A DNA stretch of 45,319 nt from Flavobacterium sp. (GCA_027484725.1 JAIXSK010000005.1:1-45319); one strand, 5' to 3'. Counted from the first letter of the stretch, positions 31,975 through 40,531 are shown. Notes: a model not told the origin generated them from the letters alone. Made by a program: numbers and translations.

Positions 31975-33129
31975 ATGAATACAACTTTCTACGCCGATCA
32001 GTATCGCGAAAAAACCATTTCAGGCCGATACCTCAGTTTACAACATATTGAACCGCTTTTGCACCAACTGCCCGAGGGCTCGGTAACCACTGTAGGCACT
32101 TCGGTTCAAGGCCAACCTTTGTATGCGGTTGCCATAGGCACCGGTGCCACGCGTATTTTGATGTGGTCACAAATGCACGGCAATGAAAGTACCACCACCA
32201 AAGCCTTGTTTGATTTTTTAAACTTCTTAACCGGCCATGAGCCCCGGGCCAAAGCTTGGCTAGAGCATTTTACTTTGATGTGTTTGCCGATGCTCAACCC
32301 CGATGGTTCGCAAGCCTACACGCGTGAAAACGCTGTGGGTGTTGATTTGAACCGCGATGCTCAGAATTTATCACAGCCCGAAAGCAGAGCGCTTAGAACT
32401 TGTTTTGAAAAATTTGAACCGCATTATTGTTTTAACCTGCACGATCAGCGCACCATTTATGCGGTAGGCGAGACCGCTGCTCCGGCCACGGTTTCATTTT
32501 TAGCTCCAGCCTTCAACGCTGAGCGCAGCATGAATCAAACCCGAATCAAAGCCATTGATGTGATCGTAGCAATGAATCAAGAATTGCAAAAACACATTCC
32601 GGGGCAGGTGAGCCGATTTGACGACGCTTTTAATTTGAATTGTGTGGGCGATACTTTTCAATCTGCCGGGGTACCGACCATTTTGTTTGAAGCCGGACAT
32701 CACCCCAACGATTATGAGCGCGAGCTCACCCGAAAGTGGATTTTTACAGCTCTTTTTACGGCTATCGAACATCTTTACGAAAACGTTGTAGTTAGCAACA
32801 AAATTGATGATTACTTAAATATTCCTCAAAATAAGGTGGCTTTTTTTGATATTGTTTATAAAAATGTCAAAATAAATTATGATGGTATTGAAAAAAATAC
32901 GAATTTCGCGATACAATTTGTTGAAGAATTGTTTGAAAATCAAATTCGCCTGAATGCTGTTTTTGCGCAAATAGGCAATTTAGAAGGGTTCCGCGGTCAT
33001 CAAGAGTTTGACGTCCAAGGGGCATTATATTCTGACAATCAAATCAACATTCCGAAATTAGAATCAAAAGCTGATTTTTATTTAGGAAAAAACATTGAAA
33101 TTGTTAACGGTGTTCCGAAAAAATTATAA
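31975..33129 (+). CDS. M14-family zinc carboxypeptidase
   Basis: 384 residues with no signal peptide, so probably cytoplasmic. The zinc ligands are His68 and Glu71 (MHGNES) and His156 (NLHDQR). The substrate-binding LNPDG and VGVDLNRDA precede the third ligand, and the catalytic Glu is about 239 in ILFEAGHHP. All are intact. A C-terminal 100-residue part (after NKIDDYLNIPQNK) is an additional domain of unknown role and is more AT-rich than the catalytic part. The family removes C-terminal residues from peptides, including cell-wall peptides in some members; the substrate here is not evident. Confidence 0.88.
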   Translation: MNTTFYADQYREKTISGRYLSLQHIEPLLHQLPEGSVTTVGTSVQGQPLYAVAIGTGATRILMWSQMHGNESTTTKALFDFLNFLTGHEPRAKAWLEHFTLMCLPMLNPDGSQAYTRENAVGVDLNRDAQNLSQPESRALRTCFEKFEPHYCFNLHDQRTIYAVGETAAPATVSFLAPAFNAERSMNQTRIKAIDVIVAMNQELQKHIPGQVSRFDDAFNLNCVGDTFQSAGVPTILFEAGHHPNDYERELTRKWIFTALFTAIEHLYENVVVSNKIDDYLNIPQNKVAFFDIVYKNVKINYDGIEKNTNFAIQFVEELFENQIRLNAVFAQIGNLEGFRGHQEFDVQGALYSDNQINIPKLESKADFYLGKNIEIVNGVPKKL

Positions 33130-33206
33130 ATTTGAAGCATCTGTTATAAAAATAACAATTTCAGATTTGTATCGCTTAAGACATTATAACAAACAAAAGT
33201 ATTTTT

Positions 33207-33686
33207 ATGAGCAAGTTTCGATTAGACGAAGTTGACCACCAAATCTTAGACATGTTGATTGACAATACCCGAATTCCTTTTACGGATATTGCCAAAAAAT
33301 TGTTGATTTCAGCCGGAACCGTGCATGTGCGCGTGAAGAAAATGGAAGATGCCGGTATTATTCAAGGTTCTTCTTTGGTATTGGATTACGACAAATTAGG
33401 CTATTCGTTTATTGCTTATATCGGCGTTTTCTTGAACAACACCTCGCAAACCAAATTTGTTTTAGAGCGTATCAATGAGATTCCGTACATCACAGTTGCT
33501 TCAGTAACCACCGGAAAGTTTAATATTTTCTGTAAAATCCGCGCTCGTGATACCAAACACGCCAAAGAAGTTATCTATATGATTGACGATATTGAAGGTG
33601 TTTACAGAACTGAAACGATGATTTCATTAGAAGAGAGTATCAACGATAAAAAACGTTTGATGCATACGATTTTCAAGAATATGTAA
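33207..33686 (+). CDS. Lrp/AsnC-family transcriptional regulator
   Basis: 159 residues. The N-terminal winged helix-turn-helix is DEVDHQILDMLIDN ... FTDIAKKLLISAGTVHVRVKKMEDAGII (about 6-55). The C-terminal RAM ligand-binding domain follows (YIGVFLNNTSQT ... EIPYITVASVTTGKFNIFCKI ... ETMISLEESI). Members sense amino acids and bind DNA as octamers. It is followed by a strong intrinsic terminator, so it is not cotranscribed with ppc. Its targets cannot be read from the sequence; amino-acid-related genes in this window (proline dehydrogenase, arginine decarboxylase) are candidates only by theme. Confidence 0.94.
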   Translation: MSKFRLDEVDHQILDMLIDNTRIPFTDIAKKLLISAGTVHVRVKKMEDAGIIQGSSLVLDYDKLGYSFIAYIGVFLNNTSQTKFVLERINEIPYITVASVTTGKFNIFCKIRARDTKHAKEVIYMIDDIEGVYRTETMISLEESINDKKRLMHTIFKNM

Positions 33687-33711
33687 TCACTTGATTGTAT
33701 AAAATTTCTAT

Positions 33712-33739
33712 AACCTCAAGTGAAAGCTTGGGGTTTTTT
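33712..33739 (+). terminator. Intrinsic terminator after the AsnC/Lrp gene
   Basis: AACCTCAAG (33712-33720) pairs with CTTGGGGTT (33727-33735), with one G-T wobble and a 6-nt loop. Four more T follow. Confidence 0.85.
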
Positions 33740-33752
33740 ATTTGTTGAATAT

Positions 33753-33760
33753 TACTTTGC
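33753..33760 (+). promoter_or_regulatory. Near-consensus -7 element of ppc
   Basis: TACTTTGC ends 5 nt before ATG 33766, directly after the upstream terminator. If used, the ppc mRNA would be leaderless or nearly so. Confidence 0.4.
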
Positions 33761-33765
33761 AGGCT

Positions 33766-36324
33766 ATGTATTCGCTCACCAAAACCGAACGATTTGACCA
33801 ACATGTACGCTCAAAATACTATGTGTACAACAGTGTTTTTTTAACGCTCCCTTTTGATTCTGTTGACAATACAGGTGTTTTGCTGCCCTTGTTTACTGAG
33901 GTGTGTGAGCGCGGATTTCAAAAACAAGAAACCCCGTTAGAAATTGTTGCCTTTTTTGCCCAGAAATACTTAGACGCTCCTACAGAAGAAGAACAAATTG
34001 GCTTGCTGTTTCGGTTTATACAGTTTGTAGAGCGTCAGATTGTGCTTTTTGATGCCATTGAAGATGCTGCTTTTGCAACCGTTAATAATCTTGAAGGCAA
34101 AGGTTCATTGCGCGACACCAAAGACCATGCAGAGGCGCGTGGTTTGCTGTCAGCCTACAGAAACTTTCTCGATCATTTTCAGGTGCGTCCGGTATTGACC
34201 GCACATCCAACGCAGTTTTATCCGGGCAGTGTTTTGGGTATTATTACTGATTTAACCCAGGCCATTGCGCAAGATGATTTGGTAGCAATCAAACAGCTTT
34301 TGGCGCAATTGGGCAAAACGCCATTCATTAAAAAACAAAAACCCACACCCTATGATGAAGCGGTGAGTCTCACGTGGTATCTGGAAAATGTATTTTACCC
34401 CACCGCCGGCGAGATGATGACCTATCTGCAAAAGAATGTCTACCAAGGGGCTGATATGAACCATCCGATCATTCAACTCGGATTTTGGCCCGGAGGTGAC
34501 CGCGACGGGAATCCGTTTGTTACGGCCGATATTACACTTCAAGTGGCCGGAAGGCTGCGTTCATCTATTTTAAAATGCTATTATAAAGACATCCGAAAAC
34601 TCAAACGCAAGCTAACGTTTAATCATGTTGATGGGCTTTTGACCGATTTAGAGACCAAAATTTATCGTTCGGTTTTTTATTCTCAAGGCGAATTATACTT
34701 GTCTTGCAATGAATTTAAAAATCAGTTGTTGCAAATCAGACAAATTGTAACAGAACAACATCAGTCGTTGTATTTAGATCAAATCAATGAGCTCATCAAC
34801 AAAGTTACCTTGTTTGGTTTTTATTTTGCCTCGTTAGATATTCGTCAGAACAGCAAAATTCACGATGCTGTATTTGATCTTTTGGGCATACTTCCGGCTG
34901 ATTTTGAGCACAGAGCAATCCAAGACCAACTTAATTTTTTGGCGCAGCTTAAAGCACATCTCAAGCCAGAAGATTTTTCAGATGCGCCAGTTTCGGCTGC
35001 ACTTGACTCGGTTTGGGCAATGCAAAAAATTCAAGAGCAAAATGGGGTATGGGGCGCACATCGGTACATCATCAGCAATTGCGAAAGCGCAGTTCATGTA
35101 TTGCAAGTTTATGCACTTCTGCGTCTATGTGGTTGGGAGCAACCCACGGTAGATGTGGTTCCGCTTTTTGAAATTATTGACGATTTAAAAAAGGCACACC
35201 ACATCATGGAGCAAATTTACCAATGTGCCGCCTACCGAACACATCTTGCTCACCGCGGAAACAAGCAAACCGTGATGTTGGGTTTTTCAGACGGAACCAA
35301 AGACGGTGGCTATTTGATGGCCAATTGGAGTATTTTTAAAGCCAAAGAAAGCATCACAGAAGTATCAAGACGTTATGGTATTGAAGTGATTTTCTTTGAC
35401 GGTCGCGGAGGACCACCGGCGCGGGGTGGCGGAAAAACGCATCAGTTTTATGCCTCTATGGGTGCTGCGGTTGAAAGCCAACAAATTCAAGTAACGGTTC
35501 AAGGACAGACCATTAGTTCTAATTTTGGAACGCTTGATTCTTGCCGATACAATCTAGAGAATTTACTCAGTGCCGGAGCGGTCAATCAAGTATTTTCTGA
35601 ACCCAAAGCGGCGCTGAGTTCTGATCAAAAAAATACTTTAGACGATTTGGCACAAATAGGATATGAAGCGTATACAAACTTCAAACAGCATCCGATGTTT
35701 ATTCCGTATCTTGAAAAAATGAGTACGCTGAATTACTACGCCAAAACCAACATCGGCAGCCGACCTTCCAAACGCAAAAGCAGTGAGCAATTGGAGTTTT
35801 CAGAATTGCGCGCCATTCCGTTTGTGGGTTCTTGGAGCCAACTCAAACAAAATGTTCCGGGCTTTTTTGGAGTGGGTTCGGCCTTGCAGCATTTTGAAGA
35901 TTCGGGCAGATGGCCTGAAGTTCAGTCGTTGTATGACAGTTCGTTGTTTTTTAGAACCTTGCTAGAGAACAGTATGATGTCTTTGGCCAAATCATTTTTT
36001 GCCTTGACTTCCTACATGAAAGACGATCCGGAATTTGGCGCGTTTTGGCAAATCATACACAACGAATATCTTTTGAGTAAGCGTTTGCTTTTAAAAATAG
36101 CCGGCCACCAAGAGCTGATGCAAAACTATCCCGACGGCCAAGCATCTATTGCCATGCGCGAGCACATTGTCAAGCCTTTGCTGGTGATTCAGCAGTATGC
36201 CTTGATGCGTATTGCTCAATTGCAGAAAGAGTCCTCATCAAATACGGTACTCATTGAAAAATATCAAAAATTAGTCACCCGTTCGCTGTTTGGCAATACC
36301 AATGCGAGCAGAAATTCAGCTTGA
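33766..36324 (+). CDS. ppc: Phosphoenolpyruvate carboxylase
   Basis: 852 residues from ATG 33766, preferred over a TTG eight codons upstream that would lie before the putative promoter. The enzyme carboxylates PEP to oxaloacetate to refill the TCA cycle. Active-site elements are TAHPTQ (catalytic His147), FWPGGDRDGNP (243-250 core), GFSDGTKDGGYL, the mobile loop GRGGPPARGGGKTH (546 onward) and a late VGSWSQLKQNVPG. The C-terminus is LFGNTNASRNSA rather than the QNTG of enterobacterial enzymes, which I believe is the Bacteroidota form. It is followed after one base by a DinB gene, so they are probably one transcript. Confidence 0.96.
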   Translation: MYSLTKTERFDQHVRSKYYVYNSVFLTLPFDSVDNTGVLLPLFTEVCERGFQKQETPLEIVAFFAQKYLDAPTEEEQIGLLFRFIQFVERQIVLFDAIEDAAFATVNNLEGKGSLRDTKDHAEARGLLSAYRNFLDHFQVRPVLTAHPTQFYPGSVLGIITDLTQAIAQDDLVAIKQLLAQLGKTPFIKKQKPTPYDEAVSLTWYLENVFYPTAGEMMTYLQKNVYQGADMNHPIIQLGFWPGGDRDGNPFVTADITLQVAGRLRSSILKCYYKDIRKLKRKLTFNHVDGLLTDLETKIYRSVFYSQGELYLSCNEFKNQLLQIRQIVTEQHQSLYLDQINELINKVTLFGFYFASLDIRQNSKIHDAVFDLLGILPADFEHRAIQDQLNFLAQLKAHLKPEDFSDAPVSAALDSVWAMQKIQEQNGVWGAHRYIISNCESAVHVLQVYALLRLCGWEQPTVDVVPLFEIIDDLKKAHHIMEQIYQCAAYRTHLAHRGNKQTVMLGFSDGTKDGGYLMANWSIFKAKESITEVSRRYGIEVIFFDGRGGPPARGGGKTHQFYASMGAAVESQQIQVTVQGQTISSNFGTLDSCRYNLENLLSAGAVNQVFSEPKAALSSDQKNTLDDLAQIGYEAYTNFKQHPMFIPYLEKMSTLNYYAKTNIGSRPSKRKSSEQLEFSELRAIPFVGSWSQLKQNVPGFFGVGSALQHFEDSGRWPEVQSLYDSSLFFRTLLENSMMSLAKSFFALTSYMKDDPEFGAFWQIIHNEYLLSKRLLLKIAGHQELMQNYPDGQASIAMREHIVKPLLVIQQYALMRIAQLQKESSSNTVLIEKYQKLVTRSLFGNTNASRNSA

Positions 36325-36325
36325 T

Positions 36326-36850
36326 ATGAACATCAAACAAATTAAGACAAATGAATACGCGGCTTATTACGCCAACTACATTCATGCGGTATCTGACGAA
36401 TACTCGTTGGTAGAAGAACTCGAAATCTCAGTGCATCGACTCATTAAGTTTGTGCAAAACATTCCGATGGATAAATTTGATTATCGCTATGCCCCGGACA
36501 AATGGACCATCAAAGATATTTTGTTGCATTTAATTGACGCCGAACGCATTTTTGCCTACAGAGCCTTGCGTTTTGCGCGTCGAGATGCCACGCCACTTCC
36601 TAGTTTTGATGAAGATGCTTATGTGGTTCATGCCCGAGCCAACAGCAGAAACATTCAAGATTTGTTGTCAGAATTGGCCACGGTTCGACAGGCTACTTTG
36701 GCCATGTTTAAAACATTTTCTGATGAAGATTTATGCCAGATAGGAATTGCCTCGGGCCAACCAATGTCTGTGCGCGCTTTGGGCTTTGTGATTATTGGGC
36801 ATCAGAACCACCACCAACGCGTATTTCAGGAGCGATATCTGAACCAATAA
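36326..36850 (+). CDS. DinB-superfamily protein
   Basis: 174 residues from ATG 36326, one base after the ppc stop; the upstream start inside ppc is less likely. The four-helix DinB/YfiT-like fold is indicated by APDKWTIKDILLHLIDAERI (His68) and the C-terminal HQNHHQRV (His159, His163). Together these form the expected metal-binding His triad. Family members include thiol-dependent transferases (bacillithiol/mycothiol) and proteins of unknown role; the activity here is not known. Its last 59 bp overlap the 3' end of the convergent glycosylase gene. Confidence 0.87.
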   Translation: MNIKQIKTNEYAAYYANYIHAVSDEYSLVEELEISVHRLIKFVQNIPMDKFDYRYAPDKWTIKDILLHLIDAERIFAYRALRFARRDATPLPSFDEDAYVVHARANSRNIQDLLSELATVRQATLAMFKTFSDEDLCQIGIASGQPMSVRALGFVIIGHQNHHQRVFQERYLNQ

Positions 36851-37322
36851 GCGCTTTTTTCCAAGCGGCTAATTTGTGTTCAAACTTGAGTGTGTGTGCC
36901 GGACTGGTAGACGGTAGGATATGTTTTTCGACGGTGATGAGATGTCCAAATTTCTTGTGAAATAACCGATGGCTTTCTTGCCCATTGAAGACGATTTTTT
37001 GAAGGTTCGGATGTTGCTTGAACAAACCGGGCAAATCATTTTCTTCAGGATTTTTGATGTTGCTATCTAGGCTTCCTATTCGCTCGCAATGCTTGAGTAC
37101 ATCCCAAAGGGCCAAACCATTTTTTTGTAAAAGCGCTTTTTTGGCGGTATAATTTTCAGGAATGTTTCCTTCATTATAAAGTGTACCGATGATTTTCCAG
37201 AATTGATTTTGCGCATGTGCGTAGTATTGGTTTTGGGTCAGTGATGCCGTTCCGGGCATGGTGCCCAAAATAAGAGTGTGCGCATTTGCATCAATGAGGG
37301 CCGGAAAACTCTGTAGTTTCAT
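36792..37322 (-). CDS. Mug/TDG-like DNA glycosylase (probable hypoxanthine/uracil type)
   Basis: 176 residues from ATG 37320-37322 (a TTG start three codons upstream is possible). The uracil-DNA-glycosylase fold shows motif 1, ILGTMPGTASL, followed by YYAHAQNQFWKII. FNGQESHRLFHKKFG and the motif-2 loop LPSTSPAHT come next. The pattern fits family 6 (hypoxanthine-DNA glycosylase) better than family 2 Mug; such enzymes excise deaminated bases. The C-terminal tail IGSDIAPEIRVGGGSDAQ lies entirely within the overlap with dinB and may be an extension beyond the usual end of the family. An intrinsic terminator lies just upstream of its start, so it needs its own promoter. Confidence 0.85.
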   Translation of the reverse strand: MKLQSFPALIDANAHTLILGTMPGTASLTQNQYYAHAQNQFWKIIGTLYNEGNIPENYTAKKALLQKNGLALWDVLKHCERIGSLDSNIKNPEENDLPGLFKQHPNLQKIVFNGQESHRLFHKKFGHLITVEKHILPSTSPAHTLKFEHKLAAWKKALIGSDIAPEIRVGGGSDAQ

Positions 37323-37333
37323 AACAAACAAAA

Positions 37334-37353
37334 AGGAACCCCGAAAGGTTCCT
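37334..37353. terminator. Bidirectional intrinsic terminator
   Basis: AGGAACC (37334-37340) and GGTTCCT (37347-37353) form a perfect stem with a 6-nt loop, with an A-rich run to the left and T6 to the right. It ends the minus-strand acidic-protein operon and blocks plus-strand read-through from dinB. Confidence 0.85.
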
Positions 37354-37358
37354 GTTTT

Positions 37359-37784
37359 TTATTCTTCGTCTTCTTCGTCATCATCGTCAAAGTTGTCGCT
37401 GGTTTCAAAGTCGTCGTCTTCGTCTTCTTCGTCGTCGTCAGAACCGCCCGGATCTTTGGTGACATCTACTTCTTCTTCGTCTTCATCTTCTGAAGCAGTG
37501 GCATCGTCTTCCATTTCGATGTCTTTGATAACATCAATTGGTTCTACAATATCGTCCAGATCGTCTTCTTCTTCAAATTTTTCCAAACGGCTGGCCAATT
37601 TGGTACTTACTTTTACTAAATAAATAGTGTCTTCAGTGCGAACTTCAACAGCTTCAACCAATTCGTTTTGGGCATTTCTAAAACGGATGATGTGTGAATC
37701 GTCATATCCGTCTGGGAATTTCTCCATCAAGAGGTTGAGGATTTCATTGGTGAGTTTTGAATAGTCTACAATGATTCGTTTCAT
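37359..37784 (-). CDS. Conserved small protein with long acidic tail
   Basis: 141 residues. The first 70 residues are a folded domain (MKRIIVDYSKLTNEILNLL, KFPDGYDDSHIIRFRNAQ, VEAVEVRTEDTIYLVKVS). The rest is almost only Asp and Glu with a few Ser, Thr and Gly, ending DDDDEEDEE. I recall flavobacterial homologues with the same N-terminal domain, sometimes labelled DNA primase without support. An acidic tail of this kind could act as a nucleic-acid mimic or bind cations or basic proteins; this is speculation. It lies 13 bp downstream of the deoxyhypusine-synthase-like gene in the same operon and 6 bp before a terminator. Confidence 0.82.
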   Translation of the reverse strand: MKRIIVDYSKLTNEILNLLMEKFPDGYDDSHIIRFRNAQNELVEAVEVRTEDTIYLVKVSTKLASRLEKFEEEDDLDDIVEPIDVIKDIEMEDDATASEDEDEEEVDVTKDPGGSDDDEEDEDDDFETSDNFDDDDEEDEE

Positions 37785-37797
37785 AGGTTAAGTATAA

Positions 37798-38772
37798 TTA
37801 TTGGTCTAGTAGATATGCAAATATAAGAGGCGCCACAATAGTAGCATCAGATTCAACAATAAATTTTGGGGTATGGATATCAAGTTTTCCCCAAGTAATT
37901 TTTTCATTCGGAACGGCCCCAGAATAAGAACCGTAACTGGTGGTTGAGTCAGAGATTTGGCAGAAATAACTCCAGAACGGAACATCGTGCATTTCCATGT
38001 CTTGATACAACATAGGCACCACACAAATTGGGAAGTCTCCGGCAATTCCTCCGCCAATTTGGAAGAATCCAACGCCTTTGCCCGCGCAGTTTTTGGTGTA
38101 CCAATCAGCCAACCACATCATGTATTCAATACCGCTTTTCATGGTAGTAGGTTTGAATTCACCTTTGATGCAATACGATGCAAAGATGTTGCCCATGGTG
38201 CTGTCTTCCCAGCCCGGAACTACAATCGGCAAGTTTTTCTCAGCCGCTGCTACCATCCAAGAATCTTTCGGATCAATTTCGTAGTATTGTTTTAGTACCC
38301 CTGAGTTGATCATTTGGTACATAAATTCGTGCGGAAAATAGCGTTCGCCTTTGGTGTCAGCATTGTTCCAAATATCATATAAATGTGATTGCAATCTGCG
38401 GAAAGCTTCTTCTTCAGGAATACAGGTGTCGGTGACACGGTTGTAGTGGTTCTCAAGCAAATCCCACTCTTCTTGTGGGCTTAAGTCGCGGTAATTCGGT
38501 ACGCGTTTGTAAGAGTTGTGCGCCACCAAATTCATGATGTCTTCTTCAAGGTTGGCGCCGGTACACGAAATGATGTGCACTTTGTCTTGGCGAATCATTT
38601 CAGCCAGTGATTTCCCCAACTCGGCGGTACTCATAGCACCGGCCAGGGTAATCATCATCTTCCCGTTTTCTAAAAGGTGGGCTTCGTATCCTTTGGCAGC
38701 ATCAACCAAAGCGGCTGCGTTGAAGTGAAGGTAATGTTTTTCAATAAACTGACTAATTGGTCCTTTGCTCAT
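37798..38772 (-). CDS. Deoxyhypusine-synthase-like NAD-dependent enzyme (probable homospermidine-type synthase)
   Basis: 324 residues. The family uses NAD and a Lys enamine intermediate to move an aminobutyl group from spermidine. The nucleotide and substrate loops ISCTGANLEEDIMNLVAHN, VPGWEDSTMGN and FQIGGGIAGDFPICV are present. The catalytic Lys (about 296) is in ITWGKL, matching the VSWGKI context of the eukaryotic enzyme. Bacteria lack eIF5A, so these homologues are thought to act on free polyamines such as homospermidine. It lies 76 bp downstream of arginine decarboxylase, which supports a polyamine role. The true substrate is inferred. Confidence 0.88.
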   Translation of the reverse strand: MSKGPISQFIEKHYLHFNAAALVDAAKGYEAHLLENGKMMITLAGAMSTAELGKSLAEMIRQDKVHIISCTGANLEEDIMNLVAHNSYKRVPNYRDLSPQEEWDLLENHYNRVTDTCIPEEEAFRRLQSHLYDIWNNADTKGERYFPHEFMYQMINSGVLKQYYEIDPKDSWMVAAAEKNLPIVVPGWEDSTMGNIFASYCIKGEFKPTTMKSGIEYMMWLADWYTKNCAGKGVGFFQIGGGIAGDFPICVVPMLYQDMEMHDVPFWSYFCQISDSTTSYGSYSGAVPNEKITWGKLDIHTPKFIVESDATIVAPLIFAYLLDQ

Positions 38773-38848
38773 TATGTGCTTGTCTTAATTGTTATGGTTG
38801 ACCGTCCAAAGAAAATATTTTTTTTGAAATCGGCAAAACTTCTTAAAA

Positions 38849-40246
38849 TTATTTCTTGTACCCTAAAATAGATAGTACTTCATCAGAGGTTTGTTGTTCT
38901 GAAAATACTTCGGTGGCAATGATGCCGTTTTCGTCGCGATCAATCAAAATGTGTTTGGGTTGCGGAATCAAACAGTGGTGCAATCCGCCAAACCCGCCTA
39001 TGGTTTCTTGGTAGGCGCCCGTGTTGAAAAACCCAATATAGAGCGGTTTTTCTTTGTTGTATTTGGGCAAATACACCGCGTTCATGTGTTGCTCAGAGTT
39101 GTAATAATCATCGCTGTCGCAAGTCATTCCACCCAGTAAAACGCGCTCATAAGTATCGTTCCAGCGGTTGACGGCCAGCATGACAAAACGTTTGTTGATG
39201 GCCCAAGTATCAGGTAGGGTAGTGATGAAAGAACTGTCTATCATGTTCCAGTTTTCACGATCATTTTGCTTTTTCTGATATAAAACTTGGTAAATCGCAC
39301 CGCCGCTTTCACCCACGGTAAACGAACCGAATTCAGTAAAAATATGCGGCACTTCAATCTCAGCATCATCACAAGCAATCTTGATTTGATTCAGGATTTC
39401 ATCTACCATATATTGATAATCGTATTCAAACGCCAATGAATTTTTGATGGGGAATCCGCCGCCAATGTTCAAACTGTCAAGGGTAGGACATTCTTTTTTG
39501 AGGGCGATGTACACCTTCATACACTTGAGCAATTCGTTCCAATAATAGGCCGTATCGCGGATGCCGGTATTGATAAAAAAGTGCAGCATTTTGAGCTCGA
39601 CCTTTTTATTCTCTTGTATTTGTTTGCGGTAAAACGGAACAATGTCTTTGTATCCGATGCCCAGTCGCGAAGTGTAAAACTCAAATTTAGGTTCTTCTTC
39701 GGCCGCAATTCGGATACCGATTTTGAATTTGCCTTTGATTTTTTCTTGCAGCAAATCAAGTTCTTCGTAGTTGTCTATGACCGGAATGGTTTTGTTGTGT
39801 CCGTTGTTAATCAGGCGCGCAATATTCTCAATATATCCGTCGCGCTTAAAGCCATTGCAAACTACATAAGTATTTTTGTTGATTTTTCCGTTTTCGAGCA
39901 ATTTCTCGACAATGTTGATGTCAAAAGCCGATGAAGTCTCAATGTGGATGTTGTTTTTGAACGCCTCGTTCATGATGAACTCAAAATGCGAGCTCTTGGT
40001 ACAATAGCAATAATAGTATTTGCCCTCATACCCAATTTTTTCCATGCCTTTTCTAAACCAACCTTTGGCTTTATTGATGTTGGTTGAAATTTGAGGAAGA
40101 TAAGTAAACTTGAGCGGTGTTCCGTATTTCTCAACCAGATGCATCAAATCAATGTTGTGAAACAAAAGGTTGTCTTTGTTGAGTGAAAATTCTTCTTGCG
40201 GAAAATAGAACGTTTGGTTGATTAGGTCGTAATATTTAGTATTCAT
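38849..40246 (-). CDS. speA: Arginine decarboxylase (PLP-dependent, fold III)
   Basis: 465 residues, the short form usual in Bacteroidota rather than the 630+ residues of E. coli SpeA. It converts arginine to agmatine and CO2, the first step towards putrescine. The PLP Lys is in YYCYCTKSSHFEFI (Lys84). A glycine-rich phosphate-binding loop is seen in LNIGGGFPI, a second-domain motif in EFGSFTVGESGG, and the catalytic Cys in GGMTCDSDDYY. The GFFNTGAYQ segment precedes the C-terminus. Substrate choice (arginine over ornithine, lysine or diaminopimelate) is by family resemblance. It follows a 57-residue small ORF after 52 bp. No agmatinase or agmatine deiminase is present in the window. Confidence 0.88.
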   Translation of the reverse strand: MNTKYYDLINQTFYFPQEEFSLNKDNLLFHNIDLMHLVEKYGTPLKFTYLPQISTNINKAKGWFRKGMEKIGYEGKYYYCYCTKSSHFEFIMNEAFKNNIHIETSSAFDINIVEKLLENGKINKNTYVVCNGFKRDGYIENIARLINNGHNKTIPVIDNYEELDLLQEKIKGKFKIGIRIAAEEEPKFEFYTSRLGIGYKDIVPFYRKQIQENKKVELKMLHFFINTGIRDTAYYWNELLKCMKVYIALKKECPTLDSLNIGGGFPIKNSLAFEYDYQYMVDEILNQIKIACDDAEIEVPHIFTEFGSFTVGESGGAIYQVLYQKKQNDRENWNMIDSSFITTLPDTWAINKRFVMLAVNRWNDTYERVLLGGMTCDSDDYYNSEQHMNAVYLPKYNKEKPLYIGFFNTGAYQETIGGFGGLHHCLIPQPKHILIDRDENGIIATEVFSEQQTSDEVLSILGYKK

Positions 40247-40298
40247 TAGCGCGGGATAATTTTAGATTAAAAATAGAAAACTAAGTTTTATCTAAAAT

Positions 40299-40472
40299 TC
40301 ATACTCTAATGTTGGCGTAAATAATCTGAAGTTCTTCGCCGTATTGGCCCCAAATTCCCCAACTGAGTAGGGTGAGCATCAAAATGGTTTTATCGGTATT
40401 TTTCATAAACCGAAAAAACGGGCTGACACCACTAGTGGCTGATGCTGCAGAATGAGGAGTTCTTTTTTTCAT
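40299..40472 (-). CDS. Small ORF (57 aa) upstream of arginine decarboxylase
   Basis: ATG 40470-40472 to TGA 40299-40301, 57 codons. The protein starts MKKRTPHSAASATSGVSPFF and has a moderately hydrophobic middle (TILMLTLLSWGIWG), ending IIYANIRV. It is too short for many gene finders but has the best promoter in the window, TTG-N21-TACATTTG, with the -7 element ending 7 nt before the ATG. It lies between aroB (59 bp) and speA (52 bp), all on the minus strand. It could be a small membrane protein or a leader peptide of the polyamine operon. I do not recognise a family. Confidence 0.6.
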   Translation of the reverse strand: MKKRTPHSAASATSGVSPFFRFMKNTDKTILMLTLLSWGIWGQYGEELQIIYANIRV

Positions 40473-40479
40473 TACAGCG

Positions 40480-40511
40480 CAAATGTAAAAAAATTAAAAT
40501 TTGCTGTGCAA
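40480..40511 (-). promoter_or_regulatory. Promoter of the small ORF / polyamine operon
   Basis: On the minus strand TTG (40511-40509), a 21-nt spacer and TACATTTG (40487-40480) fit the TTG-N17-23-TAnnTTTG consensus perfectly. It lies just past the aroB stop, so downstream genes can be expressed separately from aroB. Confidence 0.7.
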
Positions 40512-40531
40512 TGTTTTAGATGAAAAAAATA

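Noticed and set aside
37258..37623. Serine-rich plus-strand ORF
   Set aside because: It is the antisense of the Asp/Glu tail of 37359-37784 (GAC/GAA codons read as TCX).
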